This document shows positions 46,405-56,034 of a stretch of DNA of 64,000 nucleotides, one piece after another. The notes under the pieces are model-generated. The model was given only the letters and a program-made list of their open reading frames with translations. It was not told the origin of the DNA and made no database searches. Each line of letters starts with the position of its first letter. Positions within the stretch are counted from its first letter, which is position 1. Made by a program: the position numbers and the translations under genes. Source of the stretch: Niallia circulans (GTDB lineage Bacteria > Bacillota > Bacilli > Bacillales > Cytobacillaceae); NCBI RefSeq assembly GCF_003726095.1, contig NZ_CP026031.1:1302001-1366000 (forward strand), written 5' to 3'.

Positions 46405-46578
46405 CGAGATGAGGTAGAGGTCGCGATTTTTATTAGTAAAAAGAGGGAAAGCCAGAGAGCTTATTGATTGCTTTTGAAAGGAAATATCGCCGAAGCACTA
46501 TTATTCTCTGATAATAGTAGCTGGGTCTGCATACGAATAGGTGCAGAACTGTCATAGGATCTTACTATGATGAACTAT
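46405..46578 (+). ncRNA. Lysine riboswitch (L box)
   Basis: The conserved L-box blocks occur in order: GATGAGGTAGAGGTCGCGA, TTTATTAGTA, GAGGGAAAGCC, GAAAGGAAATATCGCCGAAG, CTGGGTCTGC with TGCAGAACTGTCATAGGATC, and closing CTTACTATGATGAACT. This is the five-helix lysine aptamer. The downstream terminator and the amino-acid permease gene show it controls lysine uptake or exchange. Limits are approximate. Confidence 0.95.
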
Positions 46579-46590
46579 CCTGTTTATCTG

Positions 46591-46634
46591 ATGGTGTTTT
46601 AGCGTTTCACACCATTTAAAGGTGTGTTTTTTTT
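46591..46634 (+). terminator. Expression platform of the lysine riboswitch
   Basis: CACACC (46608-46613) and GGTGTG (46621-46626) form a terminator followed by eight T. ATGGTGT at 46591-46597 can instead pair with ACACCAT, giving a competing antiterminator. Confidence 0.85.
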
Positions 46635-46740
46635 ATGCCTTAGAAATAATAAAAATACAATTGATTGTATACAGATATAAGGCTTCAAGTAAATCTCCTA
46701 TGTCCTAGCATGAGCAAAATACATCATAAAGGAGACAAAT

Positions 46741-48141
46741 ATGAACACAAAAGGAAAATTAGGATTGGGGATATTAATATCCTTAGTCGTTGGAAATATG
46801 GTTGGCTCGGGAATATTTATGCTGCCACGCTCATTAGCGGAAGTCGCAAGTCCAGCTGGGGTTATTCTTGCATGGTTATTAACCGGATTTGGTGTGTTAG
46901 TTACAGCCTTAGTATTTGGAAATTTAGCTATACGCAAACCAAAATTAACAGGTGGTCCACAAATTTATGCGAAAGAGTTATTTAAACGAGGGTCCAAAAA
47001 ATCTACTTTATCTGGTTTTATGTCAACATGGGGATATTGGATTGGAAATTTAGCGGGTAATGTTGCCATTATCACTACTTTTGCAGGCTATTTATCCACT
47101 TTTTTCCCTATTCTAACAAGTGAAGCAGCATTAATAAATATTGGCTCTTTTACCCTTTACGTGGGAAATGCGTTAACCTTTCTTGTTTGTACCATTTTAT
47201 TATGGGGAACCCATTGGATCATTTTAAACGGTCTAGAGAATGCAGGAAAATTAAATATACTCGCTACTTCAGCAAAAGTAATCGGTTTTATGCTATTTAT
47301 TATTATTGCTTTATTTGCATTTGAAACAAGCAATATCCTTCCATTTGCTGAACCTAAAGTAAATGCATCAGGTCATTCGGTTGGTCTGTTCGGACAAATC
47401 AACAGTGCAGCTATCACCACATTATGGGCATTTATCGGGGTAGAGTCGGCCGTCGTTTTTGCCTCTCGCGCAAAAAAACAGTCAGATGTTAAAAAAGCAA
47501 CCATTATTGGACTATTAATTGCATTAGCAATCTATATTGGTATAAGCACACTTGTTATGGGAATTCTTTCCCAAAATGAACTAATTGCTTCGCAGAAACC
47601 TTTAATCGATGCGATCGAAACTGTACTGGGACCAATTGCCGGTAAAGTACTAGCAGCTATCGGGTTAATCAGCTTATTTGGCTCTACGATCGGATGGATT
47701 ATGTTAAGCGCAGAAGTACCTTATGCTGCTGCTAAACAAGGAATTTTTATTCCTGCTTTCTTAAAGGAAAATAAAAAGGGTATTCCAACCTTTTCTTTAG
47801 TCGTGACCAATATTTTAGGGCAATTGTTTATTTTCTCCACCGTTTCAAAGAGTATTTCGCAGGCATTTGACTTTATCATTTATATTGCGACATTAAGCTA
47901 TCTTGTTCCTTATTTAATTTCGTCTATTTTCCAATTAAAATTAGTTATGTCAGGAGAAACGTATACTTCCATGAAATCGAGAAGAGTAGACTTTGTTATT
48001 GGTATCATTGCAACGATATATTCTATATGGGTAATTATTGCAGGAACTGCAGATATTAAAACATTTAGCTTCGGAGTACTTTTACTATTAAGTGGAATTT
48101 TTTTCTATAACCAATTGAATAAAGGAACTAAACCCGAATAA
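46741..48141 (+). CDS. APC-family basic amino acid permease under lysine control (YvsH/ArcD-like)
   Basis: This 466-residue membrane protein has about 12-13 helices. The APC signature GNMVGSGIFMLPRSLAEVAS is near the N-terminus, and helix 6 holds FIGVESAVVFASRAKK. The family exchanges or imports basic amino acids. A lysine riboswitch directly upstream indicates lysine as substrate or signal; B. subtilis YvsH has the same arrangement. AAAGGAG is 7 nt before the ATG. A bidirectional terminator follows. Confidence 0.93.
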   Translation: MNTKGKLGLGILISLVVGNMVGSGIFMLPRSLAEVASPAGVILAWLLTGFGVLVTALVFGNLAIRKPKLTGGPQIYAKELFKRGSKKSTLSGFMSTWGYWIGNLAGNVAIITTFAGYLSTFFPILTSEAALINIGSFTLYVGNALTFLVCTILLWGTHWIILNGLENAGKLNILATSAKVIGFMLFIIIALFAFETSNILPFAEPKVNASGHSVGLFGQINSAAITTLWAFIGVESAVVFASRAKKQSDVKKATIIGLLIALAIYIGISTLVMGILSQNELIASQKPLIDAIETVLGPIAGKVLAAIGLISLFGSTIGWIMLSAEVPYAAAKQGIFIPAFLKENKKGIPTFSLVVTNILGQLFIFSTVSKSISQAFDFIIYIATLSYLVPYLISSIFQLKLVMSGETYTSMKSRRVDFVIGIIATIYSIWVIIAGTADIKTFSFGVLLLLSGIFFYNQLNKGTKPE

Positions 48142-48149
48142 CACAATTG

Positions 48150-48190
48150 TCCGAGAGGTAAAAACTTTGTTTTTACCTCTCGGATTTTTT
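48150..48190. terminator. Bidirectional terminator, permease / lipoprotein
   Basis: TCCGAGAGGTAAAAAC and GTTTTTACCTCTCGGA form a perfect 16-bp stem with a 3-nt loop and T-run. Confidence 0.92.
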
Positions 48191-48201
48191 CTTATAACGG
48201 A

Positions 48202-48705
48202 TTAAAGTGATTCACTCACTGTATTATCATCCCATTCCACTTCATGCTCTTTCGCAAGTTTATCTAATTCATTCATATATTGTCGAATCAGTTTACGAGC
48301 TTCCTCCAGCATAGCATTTGCCTCTTCTATTAGCGCGATATCCTGTGTTTCTAGCGCTGTAAGTATTTTCACAAATGCATTGTATTGTGTGTCAGCACCT
48401 TCAATATATATTTCATGAATTTCTCTTAATTCCTCTGTTTCCACTTGTACTGAATTCAACTCTTTAATAAATTCATTATAATTGGGTATAACCGTAGTTT
48501 GGATTGTATCATACATGGTCCAATCATCCGTATAATTAATACCCGAAACAGAATCGTATGCAGAAACAGCCTTTACTTCTAATTCAAACGCTGTTTTCAT
48601 ATCTTCATTTACATATTCAAGTAAATCCTCTCGAACTGGATCCGTTGAACAAGCTGTAATTAAAAACAGAAAGGGTAAAAACAAGATTTTAATAACTTTT
48701 TTCAC
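48202..48705 (-). CDS. Hypothetical lipoprotein, 167 aa
   Basis: The signal peptide MKKVIKILFLPFLFLITAC ends in lipobox LITAC. The mature protein is acidic and largely helical, with heptad-like stretches (EELREIHEIYIEGAD, EEANAMLEEARKLIRQYMN), and may be a four-helix bundle. GTG start follows GGAGGTGG. No family recognised, though similar small helical lipoproteins are common in Bacillus. The gene is convergent with the permease and divergent from padR. Confidence 0.75.
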   Translation of the reverse strand: MKKVIKILFLPFLFLITACSTDPVREDLLEYVNEDMKTAFELEVKAVSAYDSVSGINYTDDWTMYDTIQTTVIPNYNEFIKELNSVQVETEELREIHEIYIEGADTQYNAFVKILTALETQDIALIEEANAMLEEARKLIRQYMNELDKLAKEHEVEWDDNTVSESL

Positions 48706-48844
48706 TACTCCACCTCCTTCTCCTTACTGTATGAGGGAGTGGAAGTCCACTATGAAAGCTAATTGGAAAAAGATGAGCCTAATTTTCTACAAGTATCTTG
48801 CAATGCAAAATACCATATGGTAAGATAAGTTTAAAGATAGAATG

Positions 48845-48884
48845 TTGCTATACAATATAGCGTCTATCTTGCTATACAATATAG
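48845..48884 (+). promoter_or_regulatory. Tandem operator-like repeats upstream of padR
   Basis: TTGCTATACAATATAG occurs twice exactly, at 48845-48860 and 48869-48884 (24 nt apart, about two helical turns). Each copy contains the dyad CTATA-N3-TATAG. This is a good candidate autoregulatory site for the PadR repressor that starts 24 bp downstream. Confidence 0.75.
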
Positions 48885-48908
48885 TCTGAATAGAAAGGAT
48901 ATATGTCC

Positions 48909-49241
48909 ATGTCAAAAAGTCAGATGTTAAAGGGAGTTTTGGAAGGATGTTTACTTGCAATTATATCCAAAGGAGAGATTTATGGTTATGAAATGATTGA
49001 AAAATTAGAAGCTTATGGATTTACCATGATTAGTGAAGGAAGTATTTATCCTGTACTTTTACGAATGAAAAAGGAAGAGCTTGTTACAGTAGAAACAAAA
49101 GCATCTCCATCTGGTCCAAAGCGCAAATATTATTCTCTTGCGGATAAAGGAACTAAAGTCCTAGATGAATTTGCTGATACGTGGACAGAACTGGCAACAA
49201 GTGTACATTGGTTATTAAAAGATATAAGGGAGGAGAAGTAA
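48909..49241 (+). CDS. PadR family transcriptional regulator
   Basis: This 110-residue winged-helix repressor has the PadR features: KGVLEGCLLAIISKGEIYGYEM, the recognition region SEGSIYPVLLRM and the wing GPKRKYYSLADKG. ATG 48909 has AAAGGA 9 nt upstream; ATG 48903 would be too close. Its stop directly abuts the GTG of the HAAS-domain gene, a common Bacillus pair in which PadR represses its own operon. Confidence 0.93.
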   Translation: MSKSQMLKGVLEGCLLAIISKGEIYGYEMIEKLEAYGFTMISEGSIYPVLLRMKKEELVTVETKASPSGPKRKYYSLADKGTKVLDEFADTWTELATSVHWLLKDIREEK

Positions 49242-49997
49242 GTGAAATTATCGAAAGAAGCAGAAGCTTTTGTGGAAAATTTATATCTATATTTATTAAC
49301 AACAGGAAAAAAGGAAAAAGAAATCAAAGAGATTGTCGAAGAATTGACCGATCATTTACAAGAAGCAGAAGCAAATGGAAAGAATATATCAGAAATAACG
49401 GGAGATTCCCCAAAAGCATATATGGAAAGTTTAGCAAAAGAAATGCAGACAGATTTAATCGAATGGGGGAAACTATTACCACATGTATTTATTAGTTTGA
49501 TTGCCTATACCTTAATTGGAAAAGTTATTTTAGGCGAAAATCAAATATCTTTATTAGTTGGATTAGGTTCTCTATTGATTAGTGTTGTCATGCTTGGTAT
49601 GTACGTTGTCATATTCCGTTTCATTTCATCAAGAAATGTCTCTAATAAAAAAGCATTTGCCATAATATTCCCCTTACAATTATTAATTATAGGAATGTTT
49701 ATTGTGTTAATGTTCTACGGGAATAATTATGGACCAGTATATATGATTGATACGGTAACTAAACAACTACTATTCTTTCTTATTCCTTTTGTTTATTTAT
49801 GCTGGTTTGCTTGGTGGAGTAAATCATGGGTTGTCTTTTTCCCTGTTATTCTCTATCTTCCAAACCTTCTAGTAAAACCTTTACCTATGTCAGAAGAAAT
49901 GAAGACTATAACATCATCCATTATTTTCTTTGTATTCTTGTTCGGGTATTTTATCTGGATAATTTGGCAAGGAAAAAAGGCGCAAAAATCTACTTAA
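49242..49997 (+). CDS. HAAS/DUF1700-like membrane protein
   Basis: This 251-residue protein has an N-terminal cytoplasmic helical domain (about residues 1-75, EELTDHLQEAEANGKN) of the HAAS type found next to PadR regulators. About six membrane helices follow. GTG start, zero spacing after padR, with GGGAGGAGAAG inside the padR end. The role of such pairs is poorly known; envelope-stress or cell-surface functions are suspected. Terminator follows. Confidence 0.82.
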   Translation: MKLSKEAEAFVENLYLYLLTTGKKEKEIKEIVEELTDHLQEAEANGKNISEITGDSPKAYMESLAKEMQTDLIEWGKLLPHVFISLIAYTLIGKVILGENQISLLVGLGSLLISVVMLGMYVVIFRFISSRNVSNKKAFAIIFPLQLLIIGMFIVLMFYGNNYGPVYMIDTVTKQLLFFLIPFVYLCWFAWWSKSWVVFFPVILYLPNLLVKPLPMSEEMKTITSSIIFFVFLFGYFIWIIWQGKKAQKST

Positions 49998-50006
49998 TAA
50001 CCTCTT

Positions 50007-50036
50007 AAAGCATATCTGAAAAAGATATGCTTTTTT
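50007..50036 (+). terminator. Terminator of padR operon
   Basis: AAAGCATATCT and AGATATGCTTT form a perfect 11-bp stem with a 5-nt loop and T-run. Confidence 0.9.
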
Positions 50037-50116
50037 GTAAAAAATAATTGAATATTAATTCATAATAATGTATAAATATAATTATAAGAATTCGAAGATT
50101 AAAGGGGAAAAGAAGC

Positions 50117-50530
50117 ATGGATTACATTATAACAGAAGAGCTCCCACCATTCATAAAGTTTGCCCGATTACATGAGGACAGCGGTTTATTAAAAAATAAA
50201 AAAGGAAACTATACCCGGGAACAATTGTATAAAGCAGCAAAAAACAGCTGGTACTCTGTTTCTATTTATAATGATCAAAAACTTATCGCCTTTGGTCGCA
50301 TGATATCAGATGGAGTATATCAAGCATTAATTTGCGACGTAATGGTTCATCCTGATGAGCAGGGCAAAGGATTAGGAAAGCAAATAATTGAAAAGCTCGT
50401 ATCTAAATGCCAGCAATCAGGTATTCAATCCATTCAATTATTTTCAGCCAAAGGAAAACATCCCTTTTATAAAAAATTAGGATTCATAGAAAGAGAACAA
50501 GATGCTCCTGGCATGTCTCTCCATCTTTAA
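50117..50530 (+). CDS. GNAT family N-acetyltransferase
   Basis: This 137-residue short GNAT protein has the acetyl-CoA loop VHPDEQGKGLGKQIIEKL and terminal HPFYKKLGF. The length and the start LPPFIKFARLHEDSGL resemble the YitH/PhnO-like small acetyltransferases of Bacillus. AAAGGGGAAAAGAAGC precedes the ATG. Substrate unknown; single gene. Confidence 0.9.
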   Translation: MDYIITEELPPFIKFARLHEDSGLLKNKKGNYTREQLYKAAKNSWYSVSIYNDQKLIAFGRMISDGVYQALICDVMVHPDEQGKGLGKQIIEKLVSKCQQSGIQSIQLFSAKGKHPFYKKLGFIEREQDAPGMSLHL

Positions 50531-50563
50531 AAACTGCATTTTGTATGTGGTTTTTTTATTTTT
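50531..50563 (+). terminator. Terminator after acetyltransferase
   Basis: AAACTGCAT and ATGTGGTTT pair over 9 positions (two G-U) followed by a long T-run. Confidence 0.75.
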
Positions 50564-51074
50564 TCTTGTGCATATCCATCCTTATTCTGGTAACACTATT
50601 TACGTACTTAAAGAGGAGGAGTGTAAAGAAGAAGGAAATGACTATTTAACATCTAGGAAAAGTCTGAACCAATAGATTAGGTCATCTACTCGATTAATAA
50701 CCAGCAAATCGAAGAGCCTTTATTACTATTGATCTAATTTACTTTCATTGTTGCTTTTAATATGTTACATAGTTTTTTTAACTTTTTTCTATTAACTGCT
50801 TTAAAAATCTGTTTCATTTTATACCAGAATTTGCATGTATAGAAATAGGTTAACCAAGAATTTAATGGGTAAAAGTAAATAAAGAAAAGGTATGTAATCC
50901 ATTTACTATTTCATTCCTTTTATTAGTATTATGCAAGTTCTTTGAGAATGAGAGTAAAAAAAATACCGTAACCCCAATATTTAAATGGTTTTACTCCATC
51001 CTTTACTTCCAACAGCATGAATTAACATTTATTGGATACAACTAATAATGACTAATTACTAGGAGGTTATTTAT
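50564..51074. other. Long intergenic region before catalase
   Basis: About 510 bp. A 35-codon open stretch from GTG 50568 to 50675 has no ribosome binding site and looks like a fragment (see findings). TTATTAGTATTATGC at 50920-50934 is only a partial PerR-box match. Nothing else is recognised. Confidence 0.4.
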
Positions 51075-52721
51075 TTGACAGAGAAAAAAGATATGAATAA
51101 TAATAAGGGACAAGATCAAGATCGCGAAACGTTAACAACGCGACAAGGACATCCTGTATTAGATAATCAAAACATCCGTACTATTGGGAACCGCGGTCCT
51201 GCCACACTCGAAAATTACCATTTTATTGAAAAGATCTCCCATTTTGATCGGGAAGAAGTACCAGAGCGTGTCGTACATGCACGTGGGTCTGGAGCATTTG
51301 GGTATTTTGAAACTTACGGAAAAGTAGGAAATGAACCGGTTGAAAAGTATACTCGTGCAAAAGTGTTTTCCGGAGCAGGGAAGAAGACACCATTGATGGT
51401 TCGTTTTTCTACTGTTGCTGGGGCGAAGGATTCACCTGAAACAGCACGCGATCCACGTGGATTTGCTGTAAAAATGTATACCGAAGACGGAAACTGGGAT
51501 TTGGTTGGAAATAACCTTAAGATATTCTTTATTCGTGATGCCATGAAGTTTCCAGATATGATACATGCCTTTAAAGCAGATCCAGTTTCAAACGTACCAA
51601 ACCCACAACGTATGTTTGATTTTGTTTCCCGCACTCCTGAGGCTACACATATGATAACCTTCCTTTTCTCACCATGGGGAATTCCAGCTACATATCGTCA
51701 TATGCAGGGTTCTGGGGTGAACACTTATAAATGGGTAAATGAACAAGGTGAAGCAGTATTAGTAAAATACCATTGGGAACCAAAACAAGGCATTCGCAAT
51801 TTGACGCAAGAGGAAGCAGAATCTATTCAAGCCAAGAACGTTGGCCACGCTACACAAGATTTATATGAAGCAATCGAGCGTGGGGATTATCCTGAATGGG
51901 AGCTTTACGTGCAAATCATGGAGGATGATTATCATCCAGAACTAGATTTTGATCCTCTTGATGATACGAAGCTTTGGCCAGAAGATAAATTCCCATGGTT
52001 GCCAGTTGGGCGTATGGTCCTCGATCGTAATCCGGTCGATTTTCATACCGAAATTGAGCAAGCCGCTTTCGGTACTGGTGTACTTGTAGATGGAATGGAT
52101 TTTTCTGACGATAAGATGTTACAAGGGCGCACCTTCTCTTACTCTGATACTCAACGCTATCGTGTTGGTGCAAATTATCTGAAAGTACCAGTAAACGCTC
52201 CAAAAGCACCTGTGCGCACAAATCAACATCGTGGGCAAATGGATGTACGTGATCCGAAAGAATCTGGGGACAACCCACATATCAACTATGAACCATCTAT
52301 GCTTGGTGGTTTTAAGGAGGCAGGGAAAGAAGAGCGGGTGCCTCATCAGCCGACCTATAATGCTGCGGCGATGAGTGCACCAATAGACCGACCTAATAAC
52401 TATGGACAAGCTGGTCACACATACAGAAGCTTTGAAGATTGGGAGCGCGAAGAATTAATAAAAAACCTATCGGAAGCACTGGCAATCTGTGATGAAAAAA
52501 TTCAAAATGCAATGATTGAACACTTTACACAAGCAGATGAAGATTATGGCCGCCGTGTAAAAGAGGGCATCGAAACGAAAATGAAAGAGATGAAAGAAAT
52601 GGCCAAAGAAAATGTTCCAGGGCGTGAAGCAGGTCAATCAAAATATGGGCAAGGAACAATAGATGCCAATGAAGCTACAAAAGATGCCGTGAAGAAAAGC
52701 CATGAAGCTGATCCTTATTAA
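51075..52721 (+). CDS. Catalase, clade 3 haem type (KatX-like)
   Basis: This 548-residue enzyme breaks hydrogen peroxide down to water and oxygen. The distal haem His is in [13 protein letters not shown], the Asn in [12 protein letters not shown], and the proximal haem ligand Tyr is in [17 protein letters not shown]-binding clade 3 features are present. The C-terminal extension of about 60 residues and overall length resemble B. subtilis KatX, the spore-associated catalase, more than the 483-residue KatA. TTG start with AGGAGGTT upstream. Regulation is not clear from the sequence. Confidence 0.95.
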   Translation: MTEKKDMNNNKGQDQDRETLTTRQGHPVLDNQNIRTIGNRGPATLENYHFIEKISHFDREEVPERVVHARGSGAFGYFETYGKVGNEPVEKYTRAKVFSGAGKKTPLMVRFSTVAGAKDSPETARDPRGFAVKMYTEDGNWDLVGNNLKIFFIRDAMKFPDMIHAFKADPVSNVPNPQRMFDFVSRTPEATHMITFLFSPWGIPATYRHMQGSGVNTYKWVNEQGEAVLVKYHWEPKQGIRNLTQEEAESIQAKNVGHATQDLYEAIERGDYPEWELYVQIMEDDYHPELDFDPLDDTKLWPEDKFPWLPVGRMVLDRNPVDFHTEIEQAAFGTGVLVDGMDFSDDKMLQGRTFSYSDTQRYRVGANYLKVPVNAPKAPVRTNQHRGQMDVRDPKESGDNPHINYEPSMLGGFKEAGKEERVPHQPTYNAAAMSAPIDRPNNYGQAGHTYRSFEDWEREELIKNLSEALAICDEKIQNAMIEHFTQADEDYGRRVKEGIETKMKEMKEMAKENVPGREAGQSKYGQGTIDANEATKDAVKKSHEADPY

Positions 52722-52773
52722 TAAGTGGAATGGTAGATAGAAAAAACAGCTACTAAAAGTTCATAATATTAAT

Positions 52774-52806
52774 GGGAGACACATTTAAAGTTGTGTCTCC
52801 TTTTTA
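52774..52806 (+). terminator. Terminator after catalase
   Basis: GGAGACACA and TGTGTCTCC form a perfect 9-bp stem with an 8-nt loop, followed by TTTTT. Confidence 0.88.
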
Positions 52807-52908
52807 GGATTATTAGACCTATTAACCATCCATTCACCGTGACTTTAGCGGGGAATTTTTTTGTGCTAACGACAATTCCGTGCATTCCTTTCCTTTATAT
52901 AACAATTA

Positions 52909-52973
52909 TTGACATCCCTTATGAAATATGATATTTAATTAATAGATTAGCACTCATCACATTTAAGTGCTAA
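52909..52973 (+). promoter_or_regulatory. htpG promoter with CIRCE element
   Basis: TTGACA (52909-52914), a 17-nt spacer and TATTTA make a sigma-A promoter. Just downstream, TTAGCACTC-N9-AAGTGCTAA (52947-52973) matches the CIRCE consensus with one mismatch. The HrcA repressor should therefore control htpG. Confidence 0.9.
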
Positions 52974-53012
52974 TATTATTACATAAGACAATGAAGAAAG
53001 GGTGTATGAAAA

Positions 53013-54893
53013 TTGATCGAAACGAAAGAATTTAAAGCCGAATCGAAACGTTTATTAGAAATGATGATCAACTCCATCTATTCGCAGCGGGAAGTATTCT
53101 TACGTGAGTTAATTTCAAATGCTAGTGATGCAATTGATAAAATTTATTATAAAGCTTTAACAGATGACTCTATTAATTTTGAAAAGGATAATTATTTTAT
53201 TAAAATTACTGCTAATAAAGAAAACCGTACGTTAACCATTTCTGATACTGGTATTGGAATGACAAAGGAAGAATTAGAAGCAAATTTAGGTACAATTGCT
53301 AAAAGTGGTTCCCTTGCTTTCAAAATGGAAAATGAAGCGAAGGATGGCCATGATATTATTGGGCAATTCGGTGTAGGTTTCTATGCAGCGTTTATGGTGG
53401 CAGATGAAGTAACCGTTATTACTAAATCACTGAACAGTGATACAGCTTATAAATGGATGTCAAAAGGTGCTGATGGTTATACCATTGAAGAAACGGAGAA
53501 ATCAACAATCGGTACTGATATCATCCTTACAATTAAAGAAAATGCAGAAGAAGAGCAGTATGATGAATTTTTAGAAGATTATCGTTTAAAATCGATTATT
53601 AAAAAATACTCTGACTTTATCCGTTACCCAATTAAAATGGATGTAACGACAAGTAAGCTAAAAGAAGGCACAGAAAATGAGTATGAAGAAGTTAGCGAAG
53701 AACAAGTCATTAACAGTATGGTTCCCATTTGGAAAAAGAATAAAAACGAGTTAACAGAAGAAGACTATCAAAATTTCTATGAAGAAAAACGTTATGGCTA
53801 TGATAAGCCATTGAAGCATATTCATGTTAGCGTAGATGGAGCAATTCGTTATAATGCAATACTTTACATTCCTGAAAAAACACCGTTTGATTATTATTCT
53901 AAAGAGTATGAAAAAGGACTAGAGCTCTATTCAAATGGTGTCTTAATTATGGAAAAATGCGCAGACTTGCTGCCAGACTACTTTAGTTTTGTCAAAGGGA
54001 TGGTTGATTCTGAAGATTTATCCCTTAACATTTCAAGAGAAATGCTGCAGCATGATCGTCAATTAAAACGGATTGAAAAGAACTTAACAAAGAAAATTAA
54101 GAGCCAGCTCCTCAGCCTTTTAAAGGATGAAAGAGAAAAGTATGAATCCTTCTATGAATCCTTTGGAAGACAAATCAAATTCGGTGTCTACAATGATTTC
54201 GGGATGAATAAAGAAATGTTACAGGATCTTCTCTTATTCTATTCATCTAAAGAGAAAAAACTAGTATCATTAGACGAATATGTAGAGAGAATGCCAAAGG
54301 ATCAAAAATTCATTTATTATGCAGCTGGTGACTCGATTGATCGTATCGAAAAACTTCCACAAACAGAATTAGTAGCAGATAAGGGCTATGAAATTCTTTA
54401 TTTAACAGATGATATTGATGAATTTGCAATAAAAATGATTGCAACATATAAAGAGAAGGAATTTAAATCCGTATCAAGCGGAGATTTAGGCCTTGATCAA
54501 GAGGAAGAAAAAGAGGAAAAAGAAGTAACAGAAGAGAACAAAGCGTTGTTTGATTACATGAAGGAGATTCTCTCTGGCAAAGTCAAAAACGTAAAAGTGT
54601 CTACCCGCTTAAAATCACATCCTGTATGTTTAACGGCAGAAGGGGAAGTTTCGATTGAAATGGAAAAAGTGTTAAGTATGATGCCAGACAATCAAAATAT
54701 CAAAGCAGACAAAGTGTTAGAAATTAATAAAAATCATGAAATTTTCCAATCATTAAAAGAGGCTTATGAAAAAGACAAAGACAAAGTGGCTCTTTATACA
54801 AACCTTTTATATAATCAAGCCCTATTGATTGAAGGTTTGTCTATTGAAGATCCTGTCGAATTTACGAATAATATTTGTAAATTAATGAAATAA
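53013..54893 (+). CDS. htpG: Molecular chaperone HtpG (Hsp90)
   Basis: This 626-residue homodimeric chaperone has an N-terminal GHKL ATPase domain with [30 protein letters not shown] and [14 protein letters not shown] middle domain carries the catalytic Arg in NISREMLQ, and a C-terminal dimerisation domain ends it. TTG 53013 follows AAAGGGTG; the nearby ATG is out of frame. A CIRCE operator in the leader suggests heat induction by loss of HrcA repression. Confidence 0.97.
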   Translation: MIETKEFKAESKRLLEMMINSIYSQREVFLRELISNASDAIDKIYYKALTDDSINFEKDNYFIKITANKENRTLTISDTGIGMTKEELEANLGTIAKSGSLAFKMENEAKDGHDIIGQFGVGFYAAFMVADEVTVITKSLNSDTAYKWMSKGADGYTIEETEKSTIGTDIILTIKENAEEEQYDEFLEDYRLKSIIKKYSDFIRYPIKMDVTTSKLKEGTENEYEEVSEEQVINSMVPIWKKNKNELTEEDYQNFYEEKRYGYDKPLKHIHVSVDGAIRYNAILYIPEKTPFDYYSKEYEKGLELYSNGVLIMEKCADLLPDYFSFVKGMVDSEDLSLNISREMLQHDRQLKRIEKNLTKKIKSQLLSLLKDEREKYESFYESFGRQIKFGVYNDFGMNKEMLQDLLLFYSSKEKKLVSLDEYVERMPKDQKFIYYAAGDSIDRIEKLPQTELVADKGYEILYLTDDIDEFAIKMIATYKEKEFKSVSSGDLGLDQEEEKEEKEVTEENKALFDYMKEILSGKVKNVKVSTRLKSHPVCLTAEGEVSIEMEKVLSMMPDNQNIKADKVLEINKNHEIFQSLKEAYEKDKDKVALYTNLLYNQALLIEGLSIEDPVEFTNNICKLMK

Positions 54894-54933
54894 GAAAAGA
54901 AATTGGCTGGGACTAAGTTTTCCAACCAATATA

Positions 54934-54998
54934 AACTCGAACGATTATACGGAGATCCTAAGAGAATTTTCGGATAATTGTTCGAGTTATCTTTATTT
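54934..54998 (+). terminator. Terminator-like hairpin after htpG
   Basis: AACTCGAACGATTAT pairs with ATAATTGTTCGAGTT (one G-U) across a 25-nt loop, with a T-rich tail. Confidence 0.6.
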
Positions 54999-55137
54999 TA
55001 AGAAGAAAATGGGGGAGAAAACATCTGCCCCTATTTCAAACTATACATCATCCCTATTCTTATAAATTTATGTTTTACTAATTAAAACGAAAACGCTATA
55101 CTTATAAAAAAAACTATCAGAGATGGGGAACAATATT

Positions 55138-55863
55138 ATGGCAGAATTAAAAGGAATAGAGATCTTGACGATTGAAAAAAATTCCTTTGTCATTCACCCA
55201 ACCCTTATATGGGATGAAAAACAAACCTTATTAATAGATACAGGAATGCCGGGGTATATGGAAGATATAAATTTAGCGATGGCCAAAGCAAATAAATCCT
55301 TGGAGGACTTAACGGGAATTTTGTTAACACACCAAGACATTGATCATATAGGTAGCTTACCAGAAATATTAACCGCATGTACGCAGCATTTAACGATTTA
55401 CGCACATGAAGGAGATATACCTTTTATAGAAGGGGATATACCTTTATTAAAAGCAAATCCTGATAATTTTAACGAAAAAGAATGGAAATCACTTCCTGAT
55501 TCATTAAAATTTATTTATCTCCATCCACCTAAAGCAAAAGTTACTGCTTCTCTACAGAATAATCAACTATTAGACATAGATGGAGGTATAGAGATAATTC
55601 ATACACCTGGCCATACACCAGGACATATTAGCCTGTTTCATAAAAGATCTGGTACTTTAATTGCTGGAGATGCCTTAATAGCTGCCAATGGTCGCTTGCA
55701 GCACCCAAATCCAGTACATACACCAAATATGAAGCTAGCGATTCAATCCCTCAAAAAGTTTTTAGCTTATCCAATTAAACAAGTCGTTTGCTTTCATGGA
55801 GGAATGGTTACAGAAAATATCCAAGAGCAATTAGAAGGTTTGGTTCAAACGAAAACTCTTTAA
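55138..55863 (+). CDS. MBL-fold metallo-hydrolase
   Basis: This 241-residue enzyme has metal ligands in THQDIDHIG (HxxxDH form), TPGHTPGH, AGDALI and a C-terminal FHGG. The Gln in the first motif replaces the first spaced residue of HxHxDH, so the metal site may differ from that of the paralogue at 10129-10893, with which it shares overall layout. ATG 55138 is preferred (GGGG about 9 nt upstream) over ATG 55123. Substrate unknown. Confidence 0.88.
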   Translation: MAELKGIEILTIEKNSFVIHPTLIWDEKQTLLIDTGMPGYMEDINLAMAKANKSLEDLTGILLTHQDIDHIGSLPEILTACTQHLTIYAHEGDIPFIEGDIPLLKANPDNFNEKEWKSLPDSLKFIYLHPPKAKVTASLQNNQLLDIDGGIEIIHTPGHTPGHISLFHKRSGTLIAGDALIAANGRLQHPNPVHTPNMKLAIQSLKKFLAYPIKQVVCFHGGMVTENIQEQLEGLVQTKTL

Positions 55864-55872
55864 AAATAGTGC

Positions 55873-55930
55873 ACTATTAGAAATAATCCTAAAAATGCTT
55901 TACATACTTTTAGGAGATATTTCTAATAGT
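55873..55930. repeat. Long imperfect inverted repeat between MBL and LysE genes
   Basis: ACTATTAGAAATA and TATTTCTAATAGT are exact complements, and inside them CCTAAAA pairs with TTTTAGG, with a small internal loop between. It sits at the convergent gene ends and may serve as a terminator without a T-run. Confidence 0.75.
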
Positions 55931-56034
55931 CACTTTCCCTTTCACTTAGTCTATTATTTAAACCACAAAGGTTTTGCTTCTCCATGTAGACAAGGAAAAG
56001 GGATTCTACTGGAGAATAAAAGAAACAGCCGACA

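Noticed and set aside
46665..46985. 106-codon frame over the start of the lysine permease
   Set aside because: Out-of-frame shadow of a clear permease gene with a good ribosome binding site.
50920..50934. Possible PerR box upstream of catalase
   Set aside because: Only about 11 of 15 positions fit and it lies about 140 bp before the start codon.
55089..55102. cre-like sequence before the MBL gene
   Set aside because: Three mismatches at defined positions, weaker than the site at cstA.
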